Part shown: positions 51,540 to 59,578 of the stretch, in pieces | How the letters are laid out: every line of letters begins with the position of its first letter | How positions within the stretch are numbered: the first letter of the stretch is position 1 | Source: Inhella gelatinilytica | GTDB taxonomy: Bacteria > Pseudomonadota > Gammaproteobacteria > Burkholderiales > Burkholderiaceae_C | Assembly: GCF_016093295.1 (NCBI RefSeq) | Contig: NZ_JAEDAL010000003.1 | Location: 248,001 to 312,000, forward strand | Length of the DNA stretch: 64,000 nt | Reading direction: 5' to 3' | Made by a program: the position numbers and the translations under genes | Notes under the pieces: generated by a model | What the model was told of the DNA's origin: nothing | The model's input: the letters and a program-made list of their open reading frames with translations, nothing else | Database searches by the model: none

Positions 51540-51608
51540 CCCAACGTTGGACTTCAGCCGACCGGACGGCGCAGCCGGCCAGGGTCGGCTGCAATGACGG
51601 GTTGGGCC
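51540..51608 (-). other. attC site 5 (69 bp)
   Basis: On the minus strand it starts with GCCCAAC (R'') and ends with GTTGGGC (R'), with long complementary arms between (CAGCCGACC pairs with GGTCGGCTG). It ends the lipoprotein cassette and joins it to the GNAT gene. Class-typical attC architecture with imperfect hairpin. Confidence 0.88.
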
Positions 51609-52016
51609 TCATTGCTGCTGTCTCGGTAAATAAACGAACCACTCTCCGACTCTTTCGGACTTTATATATTGCAATGGGGCAAAGGCCGGTCGATGACGAT
51701 GAAAGAACGCCTCTGAGGTTTCTGGCGCGGAACTTGTTGATTGGCCCGCATGCGGAGTGAACTCAATTCGCCTCTCGATGACGCGCCATGTTCCAGTGAA
51801 GGCCTCCGAATCTGAGCCAAGGTGTCCGTCCACTGTCCTTAGGTAAGTTCCATCGGCACCAAGCACAAGCGTCTCGGTAAATCCGTGATGCCCGAAGTCA
51901 TAAGCCCCAACTAGCTCCGCCGCGGTTGGCGGTCGATCCGGACCGTGAATAAATGATGCACATGCCGTCAGGAGCACCACGGCAGCAGCAAATAGTAGGC
52001 ATCGAACGGCGTTCAT
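51609..52016 (-). CDS. Cassette 5: small lipoprotein of unknown function
   Basis: This 135-residue protein has a lipoprotein signal (LLFAAAVVLLTACASF, lipobox LTAC). The body contains a lipocalin-like pattern (LVGAYDF, GTYLRTVDG, EAFTGTWRVIERRIEF). It is an integron cassette gene, framed by attC 4 upstream and attC 5 downstream, with the start 10 bases after the core site. No resistance function is evident. Confidence 0.8.
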   Translation of the reverse strand: MNAVRCLLFAAAVVLLTACASFIHGPDRPPTAAELVGAYDFGHHGFTETLVLGADGTYLRTVDGHLGSDSEAFTGTWRVIERRIEFTPHAGQSTSSAPETSEAFFHRHRPAFAPLQYIKSERVGEWFVYLPRQQQ

Positions 52017-52019
52017 GAG

Positions 52020-52080
52020 GCCCAACGTTCGAGCTGAGCGGCCTGCCGTGGACAGTCCGCTCTCGAGCGAGGGGTTAGGC
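52020..52080 (-). other. attC site 4 (61 bp)
   Basis: On the minus strand it runs from GCCTAAC to GTTGGGC. The arms GAGCGG and CCGCTC and the outer GCTCGAG/CGAGC parts pair. It ends the DUF1801 cassette. Confidence 0.87.
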
Positions 52081-52086
52081 GTCGCT

Positions 52087-52503
52087 TCAGCCATACCTGG
52101 CTTTGAGCTGCGCCAGTGAGCCAACAACCAACTGCTCCAGGACCTTCATGTCGATGTCTGCGAGTCGCTTGATGTACAGGCACGACTTACCCATCTTGTG
52201 CTTGCCCAGCTGCTCAAGCAGTTCCTCTTGTCCCCCGCCTTCACCAACCAGATAAACGACAAGTTCCTTGCCCCGGATTGCAAACCCGGTTCGGCACATC
52301 TCACCCGTTCTGCCGCTCTCATAGGTGTACCGGTAGAGACCGTACCCAACGATGCTGGGCCCCCACATCTGCGGCTTCTCTTTCGTGATTCGCTTCAGCA
52401 GGGCCATCAGGCTCTTGCAGTCGGCCTTCTGCTCTTCATTGGCCCGTGACGCGATGTATTCATCGACGCTCGCATCGGTAGCCTTGGTCTTCAGTTCAGC
52501 CAT
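52087..52503 (-). CDS. Cassette 4: DUF1801 protein
   Basis: This 138-residue protein has MWGPSIVGYGLYRYTYESG, GKELVVYLVGEG and GKSCLYIKRLADIDMKVL, as in DUF1801. It is the cassette counterpart of the chromosomal protein at 42229-42654, aligned without gaps. The ATG at 52503 has GGAGG eight bases upstream. DUF1801 is common among mobile cassettes, but the role is unknown. Confidence 0.87.
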   Translation of the reverse strand: MAELKTKATDASVDEYIASRANEEQKADCKSLMALLKRITKEKPQMWGPSIVGYGLYRYTYESGRTGEMCRTGFAIRGKELVVYLVGEGGGQEELLEQLGKHKMGKSCLYIKRLADIDMKVLEQLVVGSLAQLKARYG

Positions 52504-52536
52504 TGCGATGACCTCCAATGGTGGGTCCCCAGCGAC

Positions 52537-52600
52537 GCCTAACGATTGAGCTCAGGCCGCGGCCCGTCAAGGCCGTCGCGCCTGCAGCCAATGGTTATGC
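52537..52600 (-). other. attC site 3 (64 bp)
   Basis: On the minus strand it starts GCATAAC and ends GTTAGGC. The internal arms GCAGGC/GCCTGAGC and GGCC-rich parts pair imperfectly. It ends the DUF4279 cassette. Confidence 0.83.
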
Positions 52601-52611
52601 CGCACCACTGG

Positions 52612-53034
52612 TTACTCCGAGTCTTCGCCGTCATCAGTTGGGTAGACAGATAGCTCAAGCGAGACTCCGACCAAACCGATAGCAGCGGCGAGTGCGGCCG
52701 GAAAACAGAAACAAGACCACCCAGGTGGACGTATTTCAGCGCCGAAGTCTGCCACAGCCCATTCGACTCCAGGGTGACTGACAATTCGCTCGATTCTCTC
52801 TCGATGCTCTTGAAAGAACTTCAAAGCGTCATCCATCTGCGCCGAGATATCTGACATATCAGATTCGCTTACTAAAATCCGTAGACCGCTCGAGTCATTT
52901 ACCTTGGTATTCGAATCACTGCTTGGAAAGCGTCTCTCGCCCTTCTTCCAGAAAGAATCAACTTCAAGCTCAGTTGAATCCATGAGCGTATCAATATCAA
53001 GGTTGTGACCACCAACCCTCAGAATGCATGTCAT
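52612..53034 (-). CDS. Cassette 3: DUF4279 protein
   Basis: This 140-residue protein starts TCILRVGGHNLDIDTLMDST, has FWKKGERRF and SGLRILVSESDMSDISAQMD and ends with an acidic tail (PTDDGEDSE). It fits the DUF4279 family, whose function is unknown. The ATG at 53034 is chosen because the family begins this way; a GTG at 53064 is possible. The GC content is lower than that of the surrounding genes, as expected for a foreign cassette. Confidence 0.78.
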   Translation of the reverse strand: MTCILRVGGHNLDIDTLMDSTELEVDSFWKKGERRFPSSDSNTKVNDSSGLRILVSESDMSDISAQMDDALKFFQEHRERIERIVSHPGVEWAVADFGAEIRPPGWSCFCFPAALAAAIGLVGVSLELSVYPTDDGEDSE

Positions 53035-53079
53035 GTGTATGGATATCCCTTTTGAACGCTGCACGATGACTGCTGTGCG

Positions 53080-53149
53080 GCATAACGTTGGAGCTCAGCC
53101 GACCAAGCCCGCGCAGCGGGCTCGGTTCGGCTGCAGTGAGAAGTTATGG
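53080..53149 (-). other. attC site 2 (70 bp)
   Basis: On the minus strand it runs from CCATAAC to GTTATGC. Long arms, GCAGCCGAACCGAGCCCGC and GCGGGCTTGGTCGGCTG, pair well. It ends cassette 2, and the cassette stop codon lies inside its first bases. Confidence 0.87.
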
Positions 53150-53563
53150 CTTGAACAGCTCGCACTGCAGAAGGCCACCAGGCTTCGAAGTGCACTTCTT
53201 GACGTTCGCCGGAAGTGCCCGAACGAATTGAATTCGAGTTTCATGGTAGTGACATGCCATGTAAATCAGGGGTGTCCCAGGCGGAGCCTTCACGAAGCTC
53301 CAGCTTGGATTTCGTGCCATCTCGCTGTCAGGCTTCAGTTCGGCAATTTCCTCTGGATCACCATAGTAGATGGATATGCCAGATGCATAGGAGTAGGTAT
53401 CTACACTCCCTTTTCCATTCGGTCTAACAAATTCTTTCCACCCTGCTGCTTGGCCGTCGAGCTTCTGCGTGGTCAATATCTTCTCAGGGCAAACGATATC
53501 GAGTGCGTGGCTTGTTGAAGCAGCCAACTGAAGCGCACCAAGAGTCACAGCAATACGAAGCAT
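53144..53563 (-). CDS. Cassette 2: secreted hypothetical protein
   Basis: This 139-residue protein has a signal peptide (RIAVTLGALQLAASTSHA) and four Cys in the mature part, at DIVCPEK, YMACHYH, KKCTSKP and LQCELFKP. It looks like an extracellular disulfide-bonded protein of unknown function. It begins 8 bases after the core site of attC 1. Confidence 0.75.
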   Translation of the reverse strand: MLRIAVTLGALQLAASTSHALDIVCPEKILTTQKLDGQAAGWKEFVRPNGKGSVDTYSYASGISIYYGDPEEIAELKPDSEMARNPSWSFVKAPPGTPLIYMACHYHETRIQFVRALPANVKKCTSKPGGLLQCELFKP

Positions 53564-53570
53564 CTTTGAG

Positions 53571-53628
53571 CCATAACGTGTGAATTAAGGGGCGCGCTTT
53601 GCGCGTCCCCTTGAATGATAGGTTAGGC
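53571..53628 (-). other. attC site 1 (58 bp)
   Basis: On the minus strand it starts GCCTAAC and ends GTTATGG. Strong central hairpin: AAGGGGACGCGC pairs with GCGCGCCCCTT, loop AAA, with one extrahelical base as in typical attC sites. It ends cassette 1. Confidence 0.9.
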
Positions 53629-53633
53629 AATAT

Positions 53634-53969
53634 TTACTTTTCATCATATGTGAATGGAGTGAAGTTAATGTCATAACCATATGGTTTTTCACCTGGAGGA
53701 TCTTCAGGTTCTGTTTCCCAAACTTGAGTATTACCAGTAACAGTAAAACCTATACGGCCTCCAATTACTCTGAGCATATCAATTGATTGGTCAGATGATA
53801 AAGCCCAAGCTTTCATGCCCATAAAAGCAGGCCCTTGTGGGCATGAAAATTCGGGTGCAAGAACACCCACTATACCTTCACCAATTAGAGTGTAGTGTTG
53901 AAATGGCGTAGTGAGCTTTCCATAGCGGAGTTTTAGTTTCCAATCTTTTTTATTTTCTGTTTCCGACAT
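53634..53969 (-). CDS. Cassette 1: AT-rich hypothetical protein
   Basis: This 111-residue protein begins MSETENKKDWKLKLRYGKL and has GEGIVGVLAPEFSCPQGPAF and a beta-rich body (GRIGFTVTGNTQVWETEPED). No family is recognised. It is strikingly AT-rich compared with the rest of the window, which points to recent arrival from another organism. As the cassette next to attI it is likely the most recently inserted and the most highly expressed. Confidence 0.75.
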   Translation of the reverse strand: MSETENKKDWKLKLRYGKLTTPFQHYTLIGEGIVGVLAPEFSCPQGPAFMGMKAWALSSDQSIDMLRVIGGRIGFTVTGNTQVWETEPEDPPGEKPYGYDINFTPFTYDEK

Positions 53970-53976
53970 TTTGATT

Positions 53977-54060
53977 GCCTAACGTGTTGTAGGGCTCATC
54001 AGCCTGCCGCTTATCACGGCGCCTGTGCCCCGAATCGGGTGCGGCACCCAGCAGGCAAGT
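53977..54060 (-). other. attI recombination region
   Basis: The minus-strand core GTTAGGC (53977-53983) marks the junction between the integrase side and cassette 1. Unlike the attC sites it has no matching R'' and L arms on the integrase side, as expected for attI. The exact extent is inferred; further integrase-binding repeats were not identified with certainty. Confidence 0.65.
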
Positions 54061-54088
54061 GCTTGTCGCATTGTGCTTATCTCCCTCA

Positions 54089-54117
54089 TTGACTGTTTTT
54101 TCATACAGTACTAAATT
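54089..54117 (+). promoter_or_regulatory. intI promoter with embedded LexA box
   Basis: The -35 TTGACT (54089-54094) and -10 TAAATT (54112-54117) are separated by 17 bases. Inside lies CTGTTTTTTCATACAG (54093-54108), which matches the SOS LexA-box form CTG-N10-CAG with outer CTGT/ACAG. LexA would cover the promoter, so integrase expression is expected to rise on DNA damage, as shown for other integrons. Confidence 0.85.
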
Positions 54118-54183
54118 TCCTGACAAAAGCGGCGCCAGTTACAAAGTCCTCGAACACGGGGCGCGGGCTGCCAGGGAGCTGTC

Positions 54184-55272
54184 ATGTTGCCACACCCACC
54201 AAGGGCCCAGCCGAGTTTGGTTCGCCCGCGCCCAGCCCCGGCTTCGGTGGCGGAGTTGCCGCCGCTCAAGGCGCTGCGTTTGTTGGATCGCGTGCGGGAG
54301 CGCATTCGCACCCTGCACTACAGCCTGCGCACCGAGGAGGCCTATGTGTATTGGTGCCGGGCTTTCATTCGCTTTCACCGGCTGCGGCACCCAGCTGAGA
54401 TGGGCGGGGCGGAGGTTGAGGCGTTCTTGACACATCTGGCCGCTGACCGGGGCGTGGCGCCCTCAACGCACCGGCAGGCGCTGTCGGCCTTGCTGTCTTT
54501 GTACGGCAAGGTGCTCGGCCACCAACTGCCGTGGATGGAGGAGATTGGGCGCCCCGTGCCCAAACGGCGCTTGCCCGTGGTGCTGAGCCGCGACGAAGTG
54601 CTCGCGGTGCTGGCCCGGTTGGAGGGTGTGCATGCGCTTTTAGCACGCTTGCTGTACGGCACGGGGTTGCGCATCACCGAGGCGCTGCAACTGCGCGTGA
54701 AGGACTTGGACTTCGCCCAACACGCGGTTTATGTGCGCGCCGGCAAGGGCGGTAAAGACCGGGTGGTGATGTTGCCCGCCACGCTGCTGGGCGAGCTGCG
54801 GCAGCAACTGGGCGCGGCGCGCTCACTGTGGGCGCGGGATGTGCAGGAGCAGCGCAGCGGGGTGGAGTTGCCGCATGCGCTGGAGCGCAAATACCCGCGC
54901 GCGGGGCACACCTGGGCCTGGTTTTGGCTGTTCCCCCAGGCGCAACACGCCACGGACCCGCGCAGCGGGGAGGTGCGCCGCCACCATCTGTATGACCAGA
55001 CTTTTCAGCGGGCCTTCAAACGGGCTGTGCAGGCTGCTGGTATCGCCAAGCCGGCCACACCGCACACGCTGCGCCACTCATCTGCCACGCATTTGCTGCA
55101 AGCGGGGTCGGACATCCGCACGGTGCAAGAGCTGCTGGGGCACTCGGATGTTTCCACCACGATGATCTACACCCACGTGCTCAAACTCGGGGGCCTGGGC
55201 GTGCGCAGCCCGCTGGCTGCCCTTCCCCTAGCCCTGTCCACCCCCCTCACACCCACTCAAAGCTGGCCGTGA
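54184..55272 (+). CDS. intI: Integron integrase IntI
   Basis: This 362-residue tyrosine recombinase inserts and excises gene cassettes. Catalytic residues are Arg163 ([12 protein letters not shown]), Lys188 (AGKGGKDR), His294 and Arg297 ([13 protein letters not shown]), His320 (LGHSDVS) and Tyr329 (MIYTHVL). The IntI-only insertion ([20 protein letters not shown], residues 229-248) separates it from XerC/XerD. Judged from memory it resembles class 1 IntI strongly ([24 protein letters not shown]). The N-terminus is slightly extended. Its 3' end overlaps the tryptophanase gene by 26 bases. Confidence 0.95.
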   Translation: MLPHPPRAQPSLVRPRPAPASVAELPPLKALRLLDRVRERIRTLHYSLRTEEAYVYWCRAFIRFHRLRHPAEMGGAEVEAFLTHLAADRGVAPSTHRQALSALLSLYGKVLGHQLPWMEEIGRPVPKRRLPVVLSRDEVLAVLARLEGVHALLARLLYGTGLRITEALQLRVKDLDFAQHAVYVRAGKGGKDRVVMLPATLLGELRQQLGAARSLWARDVQEQRSGVELPHALERKYPRAGHTWAWFWLFPQAQHATDPRSGEVRRHHLYDQTFQRAFKRAVQAAGIAKPATPHTLRHSSATHLLQAGSDIRTVQELLGHSDVSTTMIYTHVLKLGGLGVRSPLAALPLALSTPLTPTQSWP

Positions 55273-56617
55273 AGTGCCTCAGGAACGGTGGTTGCTGGAC
55301 GATGCGCACGCCGCGAATGCTGCGGGCGGCTTGTTTGCATTCGGCGATGGCTTCGGCCGCGTAGTCGAAGTGGGACTGGGTGTACATGCGGCGCGGGAAG
55401 GCCAGGCGCACCAGTTCCATGGTGTGAAAGGTCTCTTGCCCGTCCGGCAGCCGTTTGCCGAACATGACGGAGCCAATTTCGCAGGCGCGGATGCCGCCTT
55501 CCAGGTAGAGCGCGTTGCTGAGTGCCCAGCCGGGGTAGTGCGCCACCGGCATGTCGGGCAGCACGCTGCGGGCGTCGATGTAGACGGCGTGGCCACCCGT
55601 GGGCCGCACAAAAGCAATGCCGGCTTCAGCCAGGCGCTCGCCCAGGTATTCGGCGGTGCGCAGGCGGTAGCGCAGGTAGTCTTCATCCAGGCCTTCTTCG
55701 ATGCCTACGGCCAGGGCTTCCAGGTCCCGCCCGGCCAGGCCGCCGTAGGTCGGAAACCCTTCGCTCAGGATCAGGCCATTGCGCACGCCGTCCAGCCATT
55801 CGCTGCTGCGCAGCAGGATGAAGCCGCCCATGTTGACCATGCCGTCCTTCTTGGCGCTCATGGTGCAGGCGTCGGCCAGGTCGAACATTTCGCGCACGAT
55901 GGTCTTGATGGGCGTGTGCTCGTAGCCGGCCTCGCGCATCTTGATGAACATGGCGTTCTCGGCAAAGCGGCACACGTCCATGACCAGGGGTTTGCCAAAG
56001 CGCTTCAGCAGCGCTTTGTAGGCGCGCAGGTTTTCCAGCGAGACGGGCTGGCCACCGCCGGTGTTGTTGGTGAGGGTGATCATCCCAAAGGGCACGCGTG
56101 CGCCTTCGGTCTGCAGCAGGTGTTCCACCCGCGCGAGGTCGATGTTGCCTTTGAAGGGGTGCGGCAGCATGGGCTGCAGGCCTTCGGGGATGACGAGATC
56201 CCGCGCCTCCACGCCCAGCACTTCCAGGTTGGCGCGGGTGGTGTCGAAGTGGCAGTTGTTGGGCACCAGTTGTCCGGCTTGGCACACGGCCCCAAACAGC
56301 ACTTTCTCGGCAGCGCGGCCTTGGTGGGTGGGGATCAGGTGGGGCAAGCCAGTGATGTTCTGCAGCACCTTTTCCAAGCGATAAAAGCTGCGAGCGCCGG
56401 CGTAGCTTTCATCGCCCTCCATGATGGCGCCCCACTGGCGGCTGGACATGGCGCCCGTGCCGGAGTCGGTGAGCCAGTCGATCAGCACGTCGTCCGCACG
56501 CAGTTTGAAGGGGTTGAGGGTGGCGGCTTCCAGCAAGGCCACGCGCTCGGCGCGGGTGGTCATGCGGATGGGCTCAACGGATTTGATGCGGAAGGGTTCG
56601 ATCAGGGTCTTGGGCAT
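55247..56617 (-). CDS. tnaA: Tryptophanase
   Basis: This 456-residue PLP enzyme splits tryptophan to indole, pyruvate and ammonia. The PLP Lys is in MSAKKDGMV (256/257). Tyrosine phenol-lyase is a close alternative and parts of the sequence resemble it, but three positions point to tryptophanase: Asp125 in HFDTT (Thr in TPL), Ile in CEIGS (Arg in TPL) and His448 in LRHFTA (Phe in TPL). No tnaC-like leader or tnaB permease is adjacent. The 3' end overlaps intI. Confidence 0.92.
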   Translation of the reverse strand: MPKTLIEPFRIKSVEPIRMTTRAERVALLEAATLNPFKLRADDVLIDWLTDSGTGAMSSRQWGAIMEGDESYAGARSFYRLEKVLQNITGLPHLIPTHQGRAAEKVLFGAVCQAGQLVPNNCHFDTTRANLEVLGVEARDLVIPEGLQPMLPHPFKGNIDLARVEHLLQTEGARVPFGMITLTNNTGGGQPVSLENLRAYKALLKRFGKPLVMDVCRFAENAMFIKMREAGYEHTPIKTIVREMFDLADACTMSAKKDGMVNMGGFILLRSSEWLDGVRNGLILSEGFPTYGGLAGRDLEALAVGIEEGLDEDYLRYRLRTAEYLGERLAEAGIAFVRPTGGHAVYIDARSVLPDMPVAHYPGWALSNALYLEGGIRACEIGSVMFGKRLPDGQETFHTMELVRLAFPRRMYTQSHFDYAAEAIAECKQAARSIRGVRIVQQPPFLRHFTASFEWV

Positions 56618-56708
56618 GGCGGCGTCCGGGTGGGAACAGGGAACGGCCGCGAGCGTAGAAATGCCACCGGGGGCGTGGTGTCGGTTTTTTCAGACGACCC
56701 ACGGAAAA

Positions 56709-56732
56709 AGGGGCACCACGGTGGGTGCCCCT
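56709..56732 (-). terminator. Rho-independent terminator of the SMC operon
   Basis: A 9-bp stem AGGGGCACC/GGTGCCCCT with a six-base loop is followed on the minus strand by TTTTT. It lies 32 bases past the mksB-like stop and ends that operon before tnaA. Confidence 0.88.
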
Positions 56733-56763
56733 GACGCAGATCAAAGTGGGTGGGGCCGACGGG

Positions 56764-59577
56764 TCAGCCGTAGATCTCGTTCTCGCGCCGGCGTTGGATC
56801 ACCCCAATGGGCGGGGCCCAGCGCTCGCCGCGGGTCTTTTTGCTGGTGACCAAGGTGATGTCCGAGGGTTCGAACACCTCCACGTTGTGGGTAATGGGGG
56901 TGGTCAGCAGGTACTGGGCGCGGGTGCTCTTGAGGAAGTGGCCAACGAGCTGGATGTTGCGCACATCCAGGTGGGCAAAGGGTTCGTCGATGAAGACAAA
57001 GCCGCCTGGGGCGTCGTCGTCCTTCATCAGACCCACGAGCAGGATCAAGCTCTTGAGCACTTGCTGGCCGCCACTGGCCTCGCCGTCGTTCAAACCGACC
57101 TCGCCCTTGCCGTCGAAGCTGAAGCGCACGTGAAGGCCGGCTTGGGCCAGCACGGTGTCGTCGTTGTCCAGGTGCGGCAGGTCAGCCAGGGCCACCACGC
57201 CCGCGAGCTCGCCCAGCTCTTGCACGTTTTTGCGGTAGCGCCGAAGCGTGGCGCGCAGCACCTCGATGTAACGCTCGCGGGCGTTGCGGCTGGCGATGCG
57301 GGCGGCCTCGTTGCTGGCGCGGCGGTCATCCAGCATGCGCTGCTGCTCCCGCACCTGCAGGTCCATGCGGACGTGGCGGTCGATGACCTGGTGGTCGGTT
57401 TCCCAAGTGCCGCTCTCGAGTTCGCGCTCGACATGGTGCAGGGCCAGTTTGGCCTGCTGAATGGAACCGAATTCCTCCCGCAGGGCGGCGATACGCGGGG
57501 GCGTCACCCAGCCGGCCGGGAAAGCGGCACGGGCCTCGCGCGAGGCGCGGCTGGCCGCGCGCAGCTGCCCGCGGCGCTCTTCAAAGCCCTGCCGCAGCGC
57601 CTGCATGTGGTCGAGTGAGGCCTTGAGCCGCTGCTGCAGCGCCTGGTAGTCACGTTCGGCACGGTCGGCGTCTTTCACGGCTTGCGCGTGGGCCTGGTCC
57701 AGTTGGGTCCAGCGGCTGCTGGCCTCCACCCGCGCGGCGCGCAGCTGGGGCAGGCGCTCGCGGGCCTCGCTGAACTCGGCAGCTTTCTCGCCCAGCTCTT
57801 GGGCGGCCTTGTGGCCCGCGGCGGCCTTTTGGGCATCCTTGAGCTGGCGGTCCACCTCGGCCTGTTCCCGCGCGATGCGGGCCAACTCAGCGTCCGCCCG
57901 TCCCCACTCCCCTTCCAGGGCTTTGCGGCGCGCATCCGTAGCTGCCGTACCGAACTGGTGTTCGGCGGGGGGCACAAAGAGGCTGCGGCCCCCGCGGGGG
58001 TCGCGGTAATACGCATCAGGGGTGATCCAGTCCACCCCGCTGCCGTCCGCCGTGCTGGCGACACAGCGGATGCTGGCCAGCGCCCGCAAGAGCCAGGTGG
58101 GCAAGGGCTGGCTGACGCGCAGCGCCGCGAGCAGGCTGCCTTTGGGCCCCTGGGCAGGGGCCGCTTCACTGTCGGCCACCACGTAGTGGCGGAAGCGCTC
58201 CTTGGCGGCCAGGGCATAGGCTTCGCGCTCCTGGCTGGGGTTTTGCAGCACCACGACCCAGCGGGAGCCTCGCAGGTAACCCTCGGCTGCCGCACGCCAG
58301 GCTTCGTCGGCGATGTCGATGGCATCCGCCACCAAGTGGTGGGCAATGCCGGCTTCTTGCAAGACACGGCGGAAGCGACTGACCTCGGGCGGCGGCGGCG
58401 GCACAGGTTGGCCCTTGAGTGCCGCGAGCTGGGCTTGCGCCTTGCTGCTGGCGTCGTGGGCCCGGGTGTACTCGGCCCGCAGCTGCCGCTGGCGGTCGGC
58501 CAGTGTGGTGAGCAGCGCTTGCAGGTCGGCGGTGTCACCCTCCACGGCCGCTAGGGCCTGGAGGGCTTCGGCGTGCTTGACCACATCTTCCAGCGGGCGC
58601 TCAGCGTCGCGGGTTTCGTCGAAAGCCTTGCGGGCAGCGGTGCGTTGTTCGGCCAAGCTGCCCAGCTCGCGCCGCGCCGCCTCGGCCGCCTCAAAGGTGT
58701 CGTGCAAGGCCTTGCGGGCGTCGGCTTGCAGGTGCTCTTCGCCCGCCAACTGGAGGCGCTGGCGGTGCAGTTCGCGGGCCTCGCGCGCGGTGGCGGCACG
58801 GGCATCGGCCCACTGCAGCACGGGCAGGACTTCGGTGGAAAAGCGCTCACGCTCGGAAACGCGCATCTGCCAGCTCTTGTACAGGTTGACGCGTTGCGAG
58901 AGCTCCGCCAACTGAGCCTGGGCGTGGGCCAGCTCCTGTTGGCCTTGAACGACTTCCTTCTCCAGCTGCTGTTGGTGGCTCTTGGCCAGGTCGTAGCGGT
59001 CCAGCACTTCTTGGTCGCCAAAGACCTCGAACACCAATCGCAACAGCTCGCGCGGGCTGAGCTCACACAGGCGGTCGGTCTGCCCTTGTTCCAGCGCCAA
59101 GACGCGGCCAATGGCGCGGGTCAGGCCGGCAGCTTCGAGCCGGCGCTTCCAGCCTTCGATGCCCATGGCGTCTTTGTCCGGCCGCTCGGCCAGTTGCTCG
59201 ATGGTCTGAACGCCATCGACCAAGAGGTAGCGCCGCTGCCAATCCCCGCCGTGGCGCTCAATGCGGCAGGCAATGGTGACGTGGTCGTCATAGAGGAGCG
59301 AGCTGGCGAAGGGCCGGCTGCTGTTCTGGCGGTGGCGCGGTCGGTTGTCCACGGTGGCGCGCAGCCAGGCGGTTTCGGCGTTGGCGTGCCGCGCGTAGGT
59401 TTTGTAGGTGCGCCCACCCGAGCATTCCAGGCCTAACAGGGTGCGCAAGGCATCCAGCAAGGTGGTCTTGCCCGAGCCATTGGGGCCCGCGATGGTGATG
59501 ATGGCCGCATCCAGCGGCATGCTGACGCGCTGGCAGTAATCCCAGTGCAGCAGTTCCAGATCTTGCAGGTGGAACAT
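56764..59577 (-). CDS. SMC-like ATPase of a MukBEF/MksBEF/JetABC-type complex
   Basis: This 937-residue protein has an N-terminal Walker A GPNGSGKTTLLDALRT (31-38), long coiled coils (about 200-380 and 540-760) separated by a hinge-like region, and C-terminal signature EASGGQQVL (about 833-841) and Walker B GGFVFIDEPFAHLD (about 858-871). The head fits MukB/MksB. The length matches MksB (about 940), not MukB (about 1,490) or most JetC. It is the last gene of the operon, with 1 base between it and the MukE-like gene. Confidence 0.87.
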   Translation of the reverse strand: MFHLQDLELLHWDYCQRVSMPLDAAIITIAGPNGSGKTTLLDALRTLLGLECSGGRTYKTYARHANAETAWLRATVDNRPRHRQNSSRPFASSLLYDDHVTIACRIERHGGDWQRRYLLVDGVQTIEQLAERPDKDAMGIEGWKRRLEAAGLTRAIGRVLALEQGQTDRLCELSPRELLRLVFEVFGDQEVLDRYDLAKSHQQQLEKEVVQGQQELAHAQAQLAELSQRVNLYKSWQMRVSERERFSTEVLPVLQWADARAATAREARELHRQRLQLAGEEHLQADARKALHDTFEAAEAARRELGSLAEQRTAARKAFDETRDAERPLEDVVKHAEALQALAAVEGDTADLQALLTTLADRQRQLRAEYTRAHDASSKAQAQLAALKGQPVPPPPPEVSRFRRVLQEAGIAHHLVADAIDIADEAWRAAAEGYLRGSRWVVVLQNPSQEREAYALAAKERFRHYVVADSEAAPAQGPKGSLLAALRVSQPLPTWLLRALASIRCVASTADGSGVDWITPDAYYRDPRGGRSLFVPPAEHQFGTAATDARRKALEGEWGRADAELARIAREQAEVDRQLKDAQKAAAGHKAAQELGEKAAEFSEARERLPQLRAARVEASSRWTQLDQAHAQAVKDADRAERDYQALQQRLKASLDHMQALRQGFEERRGQLRAASRASREARAAFPAGWVTPPRIAALREEFGSIQQAKLALHHVERELESGTWETDHQVIDRHVRMDLQVREQQRMLDDRRASNEAARIASRNARERYIEVLRATLRRYRKNVQELGELAGVVALADLPHLDNDDTVLAQAGLHVRFSFDGKGEVGLNDGEASGGQQVLKSLILLVGLMKDDDAPGGFVFIDEPFAHLDVRNIQLVGHFLKSTRAQYLLTTPITHNVEVFEPSDITLVTSKKTRGERWAPPIGVIQRRRENEIYG

Positions 59578-59578
59578 C

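Noticed and set aside
51540-53983. Antibiotic-resistance genes in the cassette array
   Set aside because: The cassette products are DUF1801, DUF4279, a lipoprotein, a secreted protein and an unknown. None has motifs of aminoglycoside, beta-lactam or trimethoprim resistance proteins, and the GNAT protein does not show aminoglycoside-acetyltransferase features that I can recognise.
53984-54183. A cassette promoter (Pc) on the minus strand, for example TTGTCA ... TATGAA near 54100-54126
   Set aside because: The spacer is only 15 bases and the elements are weak; no convincing Pc could be fixed by eye.
55247-56617. Tyrosine phenol-lyase as the identity of the PLP enzyme
   Set aside because: The three residues that distinguish the enzymes are Asp, Ile and His as in tryptophanase, not Thr, Arg and Phe.
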